Below, piece by piece: positions 36,895 to 45,216 of a stretch of 64,000 nt of DNA. Source of the DNA: Paenibacillus sp. LHD-38 (lineage in GTDB: Bacteria > Bacillota > Bacilli > Paenibacillales > Paenibacillaceae). Below the pieces are notes generated by a model that was not told the DNA's origin, did not search any database, and worked only from the letters and a program-made list of their open reading frames with translations. The DNA lies in assembly GCF_031157315.1 (NCBI RefSeq), contig NZ_JAVIFU010000040.1, forward strand, positions 1-64,000, read 5' to 3'. The position numbers and the translations under genes are program-made. Numbering within the stretch: position 1 is the stretch's first letter; each line of letters starts with the position of its first letter.

Positions 36895-37023
36895 CAACGC
36901 TAAGGGGCAGGGGAGTACAGAAAGTACTAGCACCTGACAGGGTACCCTTTCCAAAATAAATATCATGATAAAGGTTTATATGGTATCATATGGATGAAAT
37001 AATCGCCTAGGGGTTGATGCATT

Positions 37024-37356
37024 TTGGCAATAAAGAAACGTTTTGGTTATGGTTCGTTTTCTTTAGTTCTTCTGCTTTCGGGATTCTTAATAAACTGGAA
37101 TTTTGGGAATGAGTTGATTGTAAGCCATTCTCTCTTTAAAATAATCGGACTGGATATATACTCAAACGGAACTGATGGTTTTCACTATACTTTTTTAGCT
37201 TCAATACCTTTCTGGTTAGCGGCAGTATTGGTTTCCAAGAGGTACGTAAATGATTTTGGGGCAGTCGTGAGTAATAAGATTGGCGAGTTTATGCTTGCGA
37301 TAAGCGTGGTTGTTACGATAATTTTTCTAATACTCCCTATTTGGATTAAGTTTTAG
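37024..37356 (+). CDS. Small three-helix membrane protein, unknown
   Basis: A 110-residue hydrophobic protein with three predicted membrane segments (about 10-27, 56-72 and 88-107) and an extracytoplasmic loop rich in aromatic and polar residues (SNGTDGFHYTF). The start is a TTG at 37024 with AGGGG upstream. The repeat core lies 84 bases downstream. No family recognised. Confidence 0.55.
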   Translation: MAIKKRFGYGSFSLVLLLSGFLINWNFGNELIVSHSLFKIIGLDIYSNGTDGFHYTFLASIPFWLAAVLVSKRYVNDFGAVVSNKIGEFMLAISVVVTIIFLILPIWIKF

Positions 37357-37439
37357 TGGGAATTACAAAGCTTAAGCATCTCCATTCGGTTGGTAGGTGC
37401 TTTTTTATTACTCAAATGGGCTTTTGACAAGTCATTACG

Positions 37440-37460
37440 CTAACGGGCACGTTAGTTCAA
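37440..37460 (+). repeat. Dispersed repeat core
   Basis: CTAACGGGCACGTTAGTTC, followed by AATAAAACAGCGGCAGTC, the same continuation as at 52234. Confidence 0.75.
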
Positions 37461-37635
37461 TAAAACAGCGGCAGTCTAATACTTCATTTTCCTTGAACAC
37501 CAAGGTATGGACATGCCTTTCCAGCTATCGCTCCTTCCTGCTTAAAAACGGGAAAGCAAATGCAAAGGGGCTGTCCCAAAGTAGTAAGCTCGCTGGAGAG
37601 ATAGCTCGCTTTGAACAGAAATGTTGGAAAACGTG

Positions 37636-37678
37636 AAAAAATAGCGGTACAGGGGACTATTCCTGTACCGCTATTTTT
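37636..37678. terminator. Terminator overlapping the transposase stop
   Basis: Perfect 17-base arms AAAAATAGCGGTACAGG and complement with an eight-base loop; T runs on both strands. It would end the transposase transcript and block outside read-through. Confidence 0.75.
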
Positions 37679-38565
37679 CTATTCTGGTCTATGGCTGCTT
37701 GCTTATGTAGATTATGGGCAAGCGAAAGCCACCCGACCTCTAAGCTTACTTTTGGCAAGCCGCGAAGCAGAAACCGCCGGAATCCCCGGTTATTCTTTAT
37801 CTGCCCGAATACACTTTCGGGTTCAATCATTCGTCTCACCGACAGCGCATAACCTTCCTCGCTGCACAGCTTTTCCCTCACCTGCTGCTTGTAGCGCATA
37901 TATCTCAGACTGACTCGAATCTCTCGGTCGCCTTGCGCCTTCGTACAAGCGGGTTTGAGGGGACACCCTTCACAGCTCACGCTGCGGTAATGACGATGTC
38001 GGATTTCAAATCCACTTTCTGTTGTATCTTTACTTTCATGGCGAAAGACTAGTTTCTGTCCATTCACTTTCTCCTGCAGCTTCGCATTCTGTTTCACCAT
38101 CGCTTTCCCCCAGACAAACGTATAGCGGTTGGCATTTGCTTCGATCTTGGTGCCATCGACAAAGTAATGCTCAAGGTTCACGTACTTCTCTTCAGCCAGA
38201 AACTGAAGAACGGCGGTAAAGACAGTTTCCAATGTCTCTTTCATTCGCTCAGAACGAAACCGATTGATGGTACGGAAGTCTGGTCGTTGCCGGCCTGCAA
38301 TCCACATAAACATAATATTTTCACGAACGGCCTTAGCGATTTGACGGGAGGAGTAGATGCGCTGGGTGTAGGCATAAATGATGACTTTCGCTAACATTTT
38401 CGGGTGATAGCTGTCTCGGCCGCCGCCGGGATAAGCGTCGGCAAAGATGCGATCGCTCAGACGGTTCACAGCATCGTTCACGACACGAACGAGGTGATTT
38501 TCGGGGATATCTTCCGCCAAATCCATTGGCAGGGTAAGTTGGTCCATGGTATATTGAATGTACAT
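37657..38565 (-). pseudogene. IS1182-family transposase with in-frame internal deletion
   Basis: 302 codons remain. The N-terminal domain (MDQLTLPMDLAEDIPENHLV) and first catalytic Asp (EHYFVDGTKIEANANRYTF) are present. The sequence then jumps from KLQEKV directly to NGQKLVFRHESKDT, which in relatives comes after a region of roughly 170-190 residues holding the second catalytic Asp. The third acidic residue (RMIEPESVFGQIKNNRGF) is kept. The frame is intact, so a stable but catalytically dead protein could be made. ATG 38565 is preferred over the longer frame. Relatives are usually near 470-490 residues. Confidence 0.85.
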
Positions 38566-38722
38566 AGAAATCTTCCTTTCGAAGATGGTTGGGTGGTACC
38601 TCCATTTTACCAAAGGTTGGTTTCTTTGTTTTTTTCAGATTTTAAACATTGAAGAGGGTGCCCTAAGCCTATGGCTTTTGGGACACCCTCTTTTTAAAAA
38701 ATCAGTTAACATGCATAGATAA

Positions 38723-39502
38723 TCAAGCTTCCGTGTTTTTATCGATGATAATTGCGCTGGAGGTTTCTGTATCCCATGTTACATTGGTGTTCAGTGCTTC
38801 GCTTAGAAAACGTAGTGGTACTAAAATTCTGTTGCTTTTAACCTTACCGGCAACGTCAAGCGTAACGGTTTTCCCATTAATCTTAGCGATTTTGCTGCCT
38901 AGCGTCAGTTTGACCACGACACCATCACGCGTAACGGTCACCGTTTTCGAAACATTATCATAAGTAACTACGGCATTCAGCGACTCGGAGATCGCGCGGA
39001 ACGGAACAAGCGTGCGTCCGCTCTCAACAACGGGAGATACTTCAGTACCTAGCGTTTTGCCATTTACATAAACCTTCACTTTTTTGTCGCCGAGCTTTAC
39101 TTTGATCTTGCTAAGTTTCTTATATTCTTCAATATTGGCAGGATCCTGCGAGACAACCTCAGCTTGCACTTCTGCTGCAGCTTTTAGTTCTCCATCCTTC
39201 TCCAATGTAGTAACCAGTGTAGCTAAACTAGTGTCAGCATTCACATCAATGTTATATTTTGTTTTAAGCAGCTCCGCAATCCGAACGCCTGCGGGTTTAT
39301 CTTTGACGTTTTCATACGCATTTTGAAGACCTTTAGAGCCATCGTTCTTTCCGTCGTCATAAACGGAACCGCTCACAGTAGTACCTTCTGCTTCTACTTT
39401 AATAGTTGCTTCGTTTTTGCCTTGATTTCCAGGTGCGGCAAAAGCAGTGGACGCCATTAGGCTAAGTGATATTACACCAGCCAAAATTACGGATTTTTTC
39501 AT
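38723..39502 (-). CDS. Secreted stalk-domain protein (copper amine oxidase N-terminal-like)
   Basis: A 259-residue exported protein with signal peptide MKKSVILAGVISLSLMASTAFA and a helical region, then two copies of the copper-amine-oxidase N-terminal or stalk fold: KVYVNGKTLGTEVSPVVESG plus GRTLVPFRAISESLNAVVTY, and AKINGKTVTLDVAGKV plus NRILVPLRFLSEALNTNVTW. These domains are common on the surface of Paenibacilli and have no enzymatic centre. ATG 39502 has GGAGGT on the minus strand; the longer frame would bury the signal peptide. Transcribed alone. Confidence 0.85.
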   Translation of the reverse strand: MKKSVILAGVISLSLMASTAFAAPGNQGKNEATIKVEAEGTTVSGSVYDDGKNDGSKGLQNAYENVKDKPAGVRIAELLKTKYNIDVNADTSLATLVTTLEKDGELKAAAEVQAEVVSQDPANIEEYKKLSKIKVKLGDKKVKVYVNGKTLGTEVSPVVESGRTLVPFRAISESLNAVVTYDNVSKTVTVTRDGVVVKLTLGSKIAKINGKTVTLDVAGKVKSNRILVPLRFLSEALNTNVTWDTETSSAIIIDKNTEA

Positions 39503-39539
39503 TTTATTACCTCCATGAGTATGTAGTTTGTGCAACACC

Positions 39540-40085
39540 TACAACTATTCGGAGGGCATAAAGTTTTTTTGAGGGTACACTGAAATACCTATTACAGGAT
39601 ATATGAAGTATCTCCTACTAATGTGAAATTTGTTAAAGAGGGAGGAGATGTATCTCCAGAGGCATACGACTAATCTGTATTTTACTGGTAGACCCATTAC
39701 GCTCCCTTGGTACGATATGATTTTCTCACGAATGCTCGCTTATTCGCAGGATTTCGCCCGGTTGGTCAGGGCTGAAAGACAAGAAGTGGAACGCCCTGTT
39801 AGACTTCGGCAACATGAAGGCGCACGGGAATAGAGGGGGGATATAACCATCCCATATACTTCCATTTACTGCACGCATTCTCCACGCCGCCCTTGGAGGT
39901 TTTCACTCCCATGTCTTAACGGATCAAAGCCCTCTCATTCCTTCGTTACGCCTATCCAAGGGGTGGAGGCCGGTCTTGCTAACGGTACGGGTCGGTGCCC
40001 TTTGGTTTAATGAATCCGGTACGCCGTGCTTTCTTTGAAATCCTGCGAATAAGCCAAAACTCGTACAACGAAACGGGTTGTTAGG
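39540..40085. other. Gene-free region beside IS110, with a spaced inverted repeat
   Basis: No gene is convincing; the 67-codon frame at 39630 has no family. The stretch lies between the stalk protein promoter and the IS110 transposase end, and may include the element's non-coding end plus older debris. It contains the 18-base inverted repeat listed separately. Confidence 0.4.
39738..40054. repeat. Perfect 18-bp inverted repeat bounding about 280 bp
   Basis: GCTTATTCGCAGGATTTC at 39738-39755 reappears as its exact complement at 40037-40054. The enclosed 281 bp encode nothing recognisable. It could be a small non-autonomous element or an inverted target duplication next to IS110. Confidence 0.65.
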
Positions 40086-41332
40086 TTAAGCTGCTTGCAA
40101 GAGCGGTAACGTTTTTTGTGGCATGTAGGCTTGACCGCTGCGCGCCATCCCGACTAGTATTCTAGCCAATTTACCGCATAGTTTCATAATGGACCTCATT
40201 TTCTTCATCTTCTTGCATTGCACATTGTAGGCATGCATCGCTTGAAATTCCGAATTGTTCATGACCAAACTCATAGTAGCCATGAAGAGGAAACGGCGAA
40301 GGCGGGATCGTCCGCGTTTGCTAATCTTCATTTGCCCCGTCCATTTGCCTGAGCTCGCTTCTGCGAGGTTAAGTCCTGCATGGCGCAGCAAAGCATTTCC
40401 GTGAACAAATCCGCTTAAGTCCCCAGCCTCACCCAAAATACCAGCTAGTGAAATGACACTAATTCCTTTAATCGCGAGGATGGATTTTGCAAAGGGAATG
40501 CGTTCTAATACGGTTGAAATTTCCTTCTCCACAACCTCTAGCTGTTCGTAAGCAAGGTCGTACTCGGCGAGCAATTGTTTCAAGTGAAACTTGTAGTAAT
40601 GCGCAGCTGACTGAGATCCTACAGAATGGTTGGCCAGCTCGATGAGTGCTTTTGCTTTTCTAGCACCACAGTGCCGTTTCATGATGGTTTTCCATCCCTG
40701 AATCAGGTTCTGAGGCTGCAGCTTACTGAGCTCCGCTGGAGTAGGGAAGAGGCGAAGCGTAGCGATGGAACCGATACAGGTGATGTCCTTGAATACGTGG
40801 CGTAGTTCAGGGAAAACAACGTCAACCCAGCGGTGAATCTGGTTTTTGGCACTAACTAGCCGCTTCACGACGAAGTCACGATTAGAGAGAAGCACACGTA
40901 GATCCTCGAAGGCTTCGGGGGTCGTGCGAGTTTCTGAGTAGTAACCGTTCTTGACCATGTCGGCGATAACGAGTGCATCCTTTCTGACACTCTTTGAAGG
41001 CATATTGTCGCGATGCGGATTGACTAAAACGACTTCAAAATGGTGTTCTGTGAGCCACCGAGAGACGTTAAGCCAGTAATGCCCGGTTGTTCCATCCCGA
41101 CGACGGCTGCGCTTAATTGATGGGTGGTTTGCAGCTTTTGAATCCATAGCAAAAGATTGTGAAACCCCTCCTCGTCATTAGAAAAGGATAAGTAGTCTCC
41201 GATGATGATGCCACGAAAATTTACAGCGCGGGCAACATGCATCTGCTGGGCGATGTCGATCCCGACAACTAAATGCTGAGCAGTAATTTTTTCAATGAGT
41301 TGATTTTGTTTCGCTTGCGATTTAAACTTCAT
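40086..41332 (-). pseudogene. IS110-family transposase, frameshifted
   Basis: Two overlapping frames make one IS110 transposase. The first (from 41332) carries the RuvC-like start VVGIDIAQQMHVARAVNF and reaches VVGMEQPG. The second (stop at 40086) picks up as TGHYWLNVSRWLTEHHFEV. Adding one C in GGAACAACCGGG (about 41100) restores the usual GMEPTGHYW, so a single-base deletion broke the gene. The C-terminal transposase_20 domain with AKSILAIKGISVISLAGILG and GLNLAEASSGKW is complete. VNPHRDNMPSKS also looks shortened compared with relatives. The element has no long terminal inverted repeats, as expected for IS110. Confidence 0.85.
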
Positions 41333-41333
41333 A

Positions 41334-41441
41334 GTAGAGCGTCCTCCTGGATGATGGGATTTTTAGGGCTATGACCCGTTGCGTACTCCCATCGTACCGA
41401 GGCGCTCGTTTTTTTGCAAAGCGGAAATTTAACGCTCTACA
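41334..41441 (-). ncRNA. Structured non-coding end of IS110, candidate bridge RNA region
   Basis: GTAGAGCGT (41334-41342) and ACGCTCTAC (41433-41441) are perfectly complementary and close a 90-base segment directly upstream of the transposase start. The segment contains further small complementary parts (GTAC/GTAC) and starts after a T run. IS110 elements encode a bridge (seeker) RNA in the non-coding end next to the transposase start. Position and fold fit; the RNA itself is inferred. Confidence 0.4.
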
Positions 41442-41448
41442 GGAATGC

Positions 41449-41470
41449 TAACGGGCAGAATAGCACAACA
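41449..41470 (+). repeat. Dispersed repeat core
   Basis: GCTAACGGGCAGAATAGC, eight bases past the IS110 terminal stem, which suggests the element inserted next to a repeat. Confidence 0.75.
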
Positions 41471-41625
41471 ATATAAGATTATTTTCTAGTTCAATTTTAC
41501 ACCTTATTATTATGAATTTACAGACTGTTCCATTAGCCGCATAGTTGCTACAATCTCTAATGTAACTTCCAAAGATGGAAAAAACATTCACAGTATGAGC
41601 GAAATCATTGTATGGAGGGAAACGC

Positions 41626-42240
41626 ATGTCACATGAAGATAAACTCGGACAAATAGTCATTCTGAACGGCAATCCGCGGGCCGGGAAGTCCAGTATTGCC
41701 ACCGCGATCCAGAATATGTTTGAGGTTGTATGGATGAATGTGGGGGGCAGTCAGATCAAGAAAATGACCCCCGAACGCTACCAGCCTGGGATCTCGCTTC
41801 GGCCCGGTGGAGAACGCCCTGAACTTGAGCCTCTCATTGTGACGCTGTATCAAGCCATGTATGAGGCCATTGCTGCACACAGCCGTCTGGGACTGAATGT
41901 CGTGGTGGATGTCTGGCACCACGATGCTTATTCGATTCCGCGGGGGATTCTTCCCAACTGTGCCCGGATCCTGAGTGGACTGCCGGTTTTGTTTGTGGGT
42001 GTGCGATGCCCATTAGAGGTAGTCATGCAGCGGCGGATCGCTACCTGGAATTCCGGCTACGAAGAGGACGGCTCTGTGCCAAAGCCGGTGAGATTGTGGC
42101 AGCAGGCTGTGCATGTGCCAGGTATCTATGACCTGGAGGTTGATACCTCGGTGCTCAGTTCCGAAGAGTGTGCCGCCCTGATCCGCCAGCGCCTCGAAGA
42201 GGGGCCGCCGCCTTCGGCTTTCCAGCGTCTTGAGGTTTAG
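41626..42240 (+). CDS. Chloramphenicol phosphotransferase-like protein, copy 1 (altered active site)
   Basis: A 204-residue P-loop protein of the CPT family. Walker A is GNPRAGKSS (15-23); the family blocks NVVVDVWHHDAY, VLFVGVRCPLEVVMQRR and HVPGIYDLEVDTS are all present. Known CPT enzymes phosphorylate the C3 hydroxyl of chloramphenicol and use the Asp of a GVD motif as base. Here that position reads G40-G41-S42, so the Asp is lost. It is followed by a close tandem duplicate that keeps it. ATG 41626 has GGAGGG upstream. Confidence 0.85.
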   Translation: MSHEDKLGQIVILNGNPRAGKSSIATAIQNMFEVVWMNVGGSQIKKMTPERYQPGISLRPGGERPELEPLIVTLYQAMYEAIAAHSRLGLNVVVDVWHHDAYSIPRGILPNCARILSGLPVLFVGVRCPLEVVMQRRIATWNSGYEEDGSVPKPVRLWQQAVHVPGIYDLEVDTSVLSSEECAALIRQRLEEGPPPSAFQRLEV

Positions 42241-42280
42241 GGCAGGAACTTCTATTCATTACAATCAAGGGGGGAAGCAA

Positions 42281-42901
42281 ATGTTACAGGTAGATAAGCT
42301 CGGACAGATTATTATTTTAAACGGGACTCCGCGGTCAGGGAAGTCCAGTATTGCCACTGTTATTCAGAATACGTTCGAGGGTGTGTGGTTGAACATGGGA
42401 GTCGACCGGTTCATGCAGATGACCCCTGAACGCTACCGGCCAGGGATTGGGCTTCGTCCTGGTGGAGAACGCCCCGACCTTGAGCCACTCATTGTGACCC
42501 TGTATCAAGCCATGTATGAGGCTATTGCTGCGCACAGTCGCCTGGGACTGAATGTTGTAGTTGATGTCGGTCACCACGATGCTTATTCGATCCCGCGGGG
42601 GATTCTTCCCGGCTGTGCTCGGATCCTGAGTGGACTGCCGGTTTTGTTTGTAGGTGTGCGATGCCCATTAGAGGTTGTCATGCAGCGGCGGATCGCTACG
42701 TGGTATTCCGGTTACGAAGAGGATGGCTCTGTGCCAAAGCCGGTGAGATTGTGGCAGCAGGCTGTGCATGTGCCAGGTATCTATGACCTGAAGGTTGACA
42801 CCTCGGTGCTCAGTTCCGAGGTGTGTGTCGGCCTGATCCGCCAGCGCCTCGAAGAGGAGCCGCCGCCCTCAGCTTTCCAGCGTCTTGAGGCCATGACGTA
42901 G
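42281..42901 (+). CDS. Chloramphenicol phosphotransferase-like protein, copy 2
   Basis: A 206-residue paralogue nearly identical to copy 1 over most of its length (for example EPLIVTLYQAMYEAIAAHSR). Walker A is GTPRSGKSS and the base Asp is present (G40-V41-D42). It starts at ATG 42281 behind AGGGGGGA, 40 bases after copy 1, probably on the same transcript. The substrate may be an antibiotic or another hydroxyl compound; sequence alone does not say. Confidence 0.88.
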   Translation: MLQVDKLGQIIILNGTPRSGKSSIATVIQNTFEGVWLNMGVDRFMQMTPERYRPGIGLRPGGERPDLEPLIVTLYQAMYEAIAAHSRLGLNVVVDVGHHDAYSIPRGILPGCARILSGLPVLFVGVRCPLEVVMQRRIATWYSGYEEDGSVPKPVRLWQQAVHVPGIYDLKVDTSVLSSEVCVGLIRQRLEEEPPPSAFQRLEAMT

Positions 42902-42962
42902 GTGGTGGAGTATCCACTCTGAAACTACTCAGAAAGCGCAACAGTCGTATTATCTACCAGGT

Positions 42963-43379
42963 ATGGCAGGGGTCAGACTACGTAAGATATTAAGCCTGAA
43001 CCCCCGTTTCTATTCGGAACTCCAGGCGGAGCTGTCATTCGGAAACGCTGAGGCGAAGGATGCAAAATCAATTGAGGAATTCATCGAGATGTACAAGCTA
43101 TTTTTAGATCAGAGCAGCCCTGAATGGCGTGGAGCGGATAAGGAAATCATTGCTCGACGGAACGGGGCTAAACAATTAACAAATAAGCTCATGGGGAAAT
43201 TAGAGCAAGCAGTTATCCAAGAACTGGCTTACCAGGAGGCGATATGGTCAGCAAATTATGAAAAAGCGCTCGAGAAGGCGACGAGCGTTGCATCTTTACT
43301 CGATGGTGACGATTTAAAGGGATATCGAGGATTTTGGTATTATCTCGCAGGCAGCGCGGCGTGCTATTGTAAGCGTTAA
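42963..43379 (+). pseudogene. Probable decapitated C-terminal gene fragment
   Basis: A 138-codon frame (NPRFYSELQAELSFG..LKGYRGFWYYLAGSAA). The frame stays open upstream of the ATG back to 42897 with protein-like sequence (KAQQSYYLPG), and there is no ribosome site. The ending resembles, from memory, the last part of large DEAD/DEAH-box helicases, where an alpha-helical region ends in LRGYRALWYYLAGSAA-like sequence. I treat it as the tail of a lost helicase gene, with low certainty about identity. Confidence 0.4.
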
Positions 43380-43437
43380 CATGATTTAAGTAAGATAGAA
43401 GTTCATCTTACAAGCAATGATCACAGGGGGAAAATCC

Positions 43438-45216
43438 GTGCGGTTTCGTCATTTTCATTCGATCGTCGTCCAGCTCTTCTTGCTCTGCTTTATCGGTATG
43501 ACTCTTCCTGTTCTGATTATGGGCTTCTTGTCTTATCACAAATCGTCTTCCATCGTAGAGGAGCAGGTTAGCAAGGTGGCGTCACTTACCATTACACAGG
43601 TGAGCGACAAGCTGGACCTTTATTTCAAAAAGCTCGATGATTCGTCCATGATGGTATTAAACAGTAAGGTTATTCACAATATTTTGAATGAGCAATCGAA
43701 GGAAAAGCCTTACGAAACCACCCTCCAATATCAAGACGGGCAAGACATGCTTACTTCCTTTATGATCAATTCCCCTGAAATTCTCGATATTTATATATTT
43801 GATGTCTACGGCAACAACTCGGTACTCAGCTCGGACTCTCTGATGTCAGTTCCCGATCAATGGGATTCCGATTGGTACAAAGCCATAATAGAGGCCAACG
43901 GCAACAACGTATGGTTCGGGCTATCTGAGAACTCCTACTTAAAGAAAACGAAAATGGGGTTTCCGGTATTCGGGCTTGGCCGAGCTATTCGAAGCTGGGA
44001 AACCGGTAAAATTATCGGCGTTATGTTCTTTGAGATTATGGGCGAGGTGCTGATTAATGAGCTTAACCGCGTTCAGTTCGGGGACACAGGCTATATTTAT
44101 GTCACCAAATCGGATAACCATTATTTTTATCACCCGGATCCCGAGCAATATGGAAAGCAGTCCAAATTTCTTCCTCCCTTACAAACTATGGAGTACCGCC
44201 ATAAAAACAAAAACACTCTGCTGATTCCTGAACGTCTAGATATCGGATGGGATGTGGTCGGTGTCGTACCGCTTGAGGAGCTGACAGCCGGGTCGGCAAG
44301 TATACGCAAATTCACGATGTGGATCGCTCTGTTCTGTATCCTCGCTGCGATGGGAATGGGCTATTATGTTACCCGAAAAATAGGCAATCCCCTGGTTAGC
44401 TTGAGCAGATTAATGCGCAAGGGCGAAGAGGGCGACTTGACTGTCCGAAGCAAAAGCGTAGGCCGCAACGAGATTGGTCAGCTTGGACGCAGCTTCAACA
44501 AAATGATCAGGCAAATCGATCTGCTGATCGCCAGAATCGCCAAAGAGGAGTCTGACAAAAAAAAGGCCGAAATCAGGGCGTTGCGTTATCAGATTAATCC
44601 CCACTTTCTGTATAATACGCTCAATTCAATCAAGTGGATGGCCAAATTAAATCGGACCAATGATGTTGATAATGCCGTCACCACGCTCGTTCAATTATTG
44701 GAGGGAAGCCTTGGGCGCAATGGCGTGTTTATTACGCTCGGCGAGGAGCTGGAGCTGCTTCAAAAATATATGGTCATTCAGGAATATCGTTATGACCACA
44801 AGATTCATTTGAATATCGATTGCAGCGATGAGCTGAGACCAATACAAATTCCGCTAATGCTGCTTCAGCCGCTCGTGGAAAACGCGATTTTTCATGGCAT
44901 TGCTCCGAAGGATGATGATGGTTCGATCTGGATTGAAGTCGAGCAGCACTCTCAAGATATTGTCATTCGAATAACGGATGACGGGGTCGGTATCGATGCG
45001 GGAAGGCTTGACCAGCTGCAAACGAACGAAAATGAACGCAGCAGCAAAGGGATGACGAACATCGGGCTTAAACATGTTCATCAGACGATTCAATTATATT
45101 ATGGGCATAAATACGGCCTTAGTATCTCAAGCGTCAAGGATAAGGGAACCGAGGTGCTTATTAAAATTTCCAAAGAAAAGGGGGATACCTATGTACAGAG
45201 TGCTGTTAGTGGATGA
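43438..45216 (+). CDS. Sensor histidine kinase, YesM-like
   Basis: A 592-residue kinase: helix at about 8-30, Cache-type extracytoplasmic sensor (about 35-275), second helix (MWIALFCILAAMGMGYYV), HAMP, acceptor His in LRYQINPHFLYNTLNS and GHKL ATPase with LMLLQPLVENAIFHG and DDGVGID. A GTG at 43438 with AGGGGG seven bases upstream is the likely start; the ORF can be extended to 43417 without support. Its 3' end overlaps the regulator gene by 26 bases. First gene of locus 3, so kinase precedes regulator here, the reverse of loci 1 and 2. Confidence 0.92.
   Translation: MRFRHFHSIVVQLFLLCFIGMTLPVLIMGFLSYHKSSSIVEEQVSKVASLTITQVSDKLDLYFKKLDDSSMMVLNSKVIHNILNEQSKEKPYETTLQYQDGQDMLTSFMINSPEILDIYIFDVYGNNSVLSSDSLMSVPDQWDSDWYKAIIEANGNNVWFGLSENSYLKKTKMGFPVFGLGRAIRSWETGKIIGVMFFEIMGEVLINELNRVQFGDTGYIYVTKSDNHYFYHPDPEQYGKQSKFLPPLQTMEYRHKNKNTLLIPERLDIGWDVVGVVPLEELTAGSASIRKFTMWIALFCILAAMGMGYYVTRKIGNPLVSLSRLMRKGEEGDLTVRSKSVGRNEIGQLGRSFNKMIRQIDLLIARIAKEESDKKKAEIRALRYQINPHFLYNTLNSIKWMAKLNRTNDVDNAVTTLVQLLEGSLGRNGVFITLGEELELLQKYMVIQEYRYDHKIHLNIDCSDELRPIQIPLMLLQPLVENAIFHGIAPKDDDGSIWIEVEQHSQDIVIRITDDGVGIDAGRLDQLQTNENERSSKGMTNIGLKHVHQTIQLYYGHKYGLSISSVKDKGTEVLIKISKEKGDTYVQSAVSG

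Larger units (their letters stand above)
36766..37023 (+). other. Gene-free spacer
   Basis: Holds one diverged repeat core and a terminator hairpin; no coding signal. Confidence 0.5.
37567..38691 (-). mobile_element. Internally deleted IS1182-family element
   Basis: Imperfect terminal inverted repeats are visible: GGGGCTGTCCCAAAG at the left and GAGGGTGTCCCAAAA (complement of the right end), 12 of 15 identical. The element is about 1.1 kb, against about 1.7 kb for intact relatives, because the transposase gene has lost its middle. The right end also folds into a long hairpin (38652-38691). Confidence 0.75.

Noticed and set aside
39630-39833. 67-codon frame near the IS110 end.
   Set aside because: One arm of the 18-bp inverted repeat lies within it, and the composition is not protein-like.
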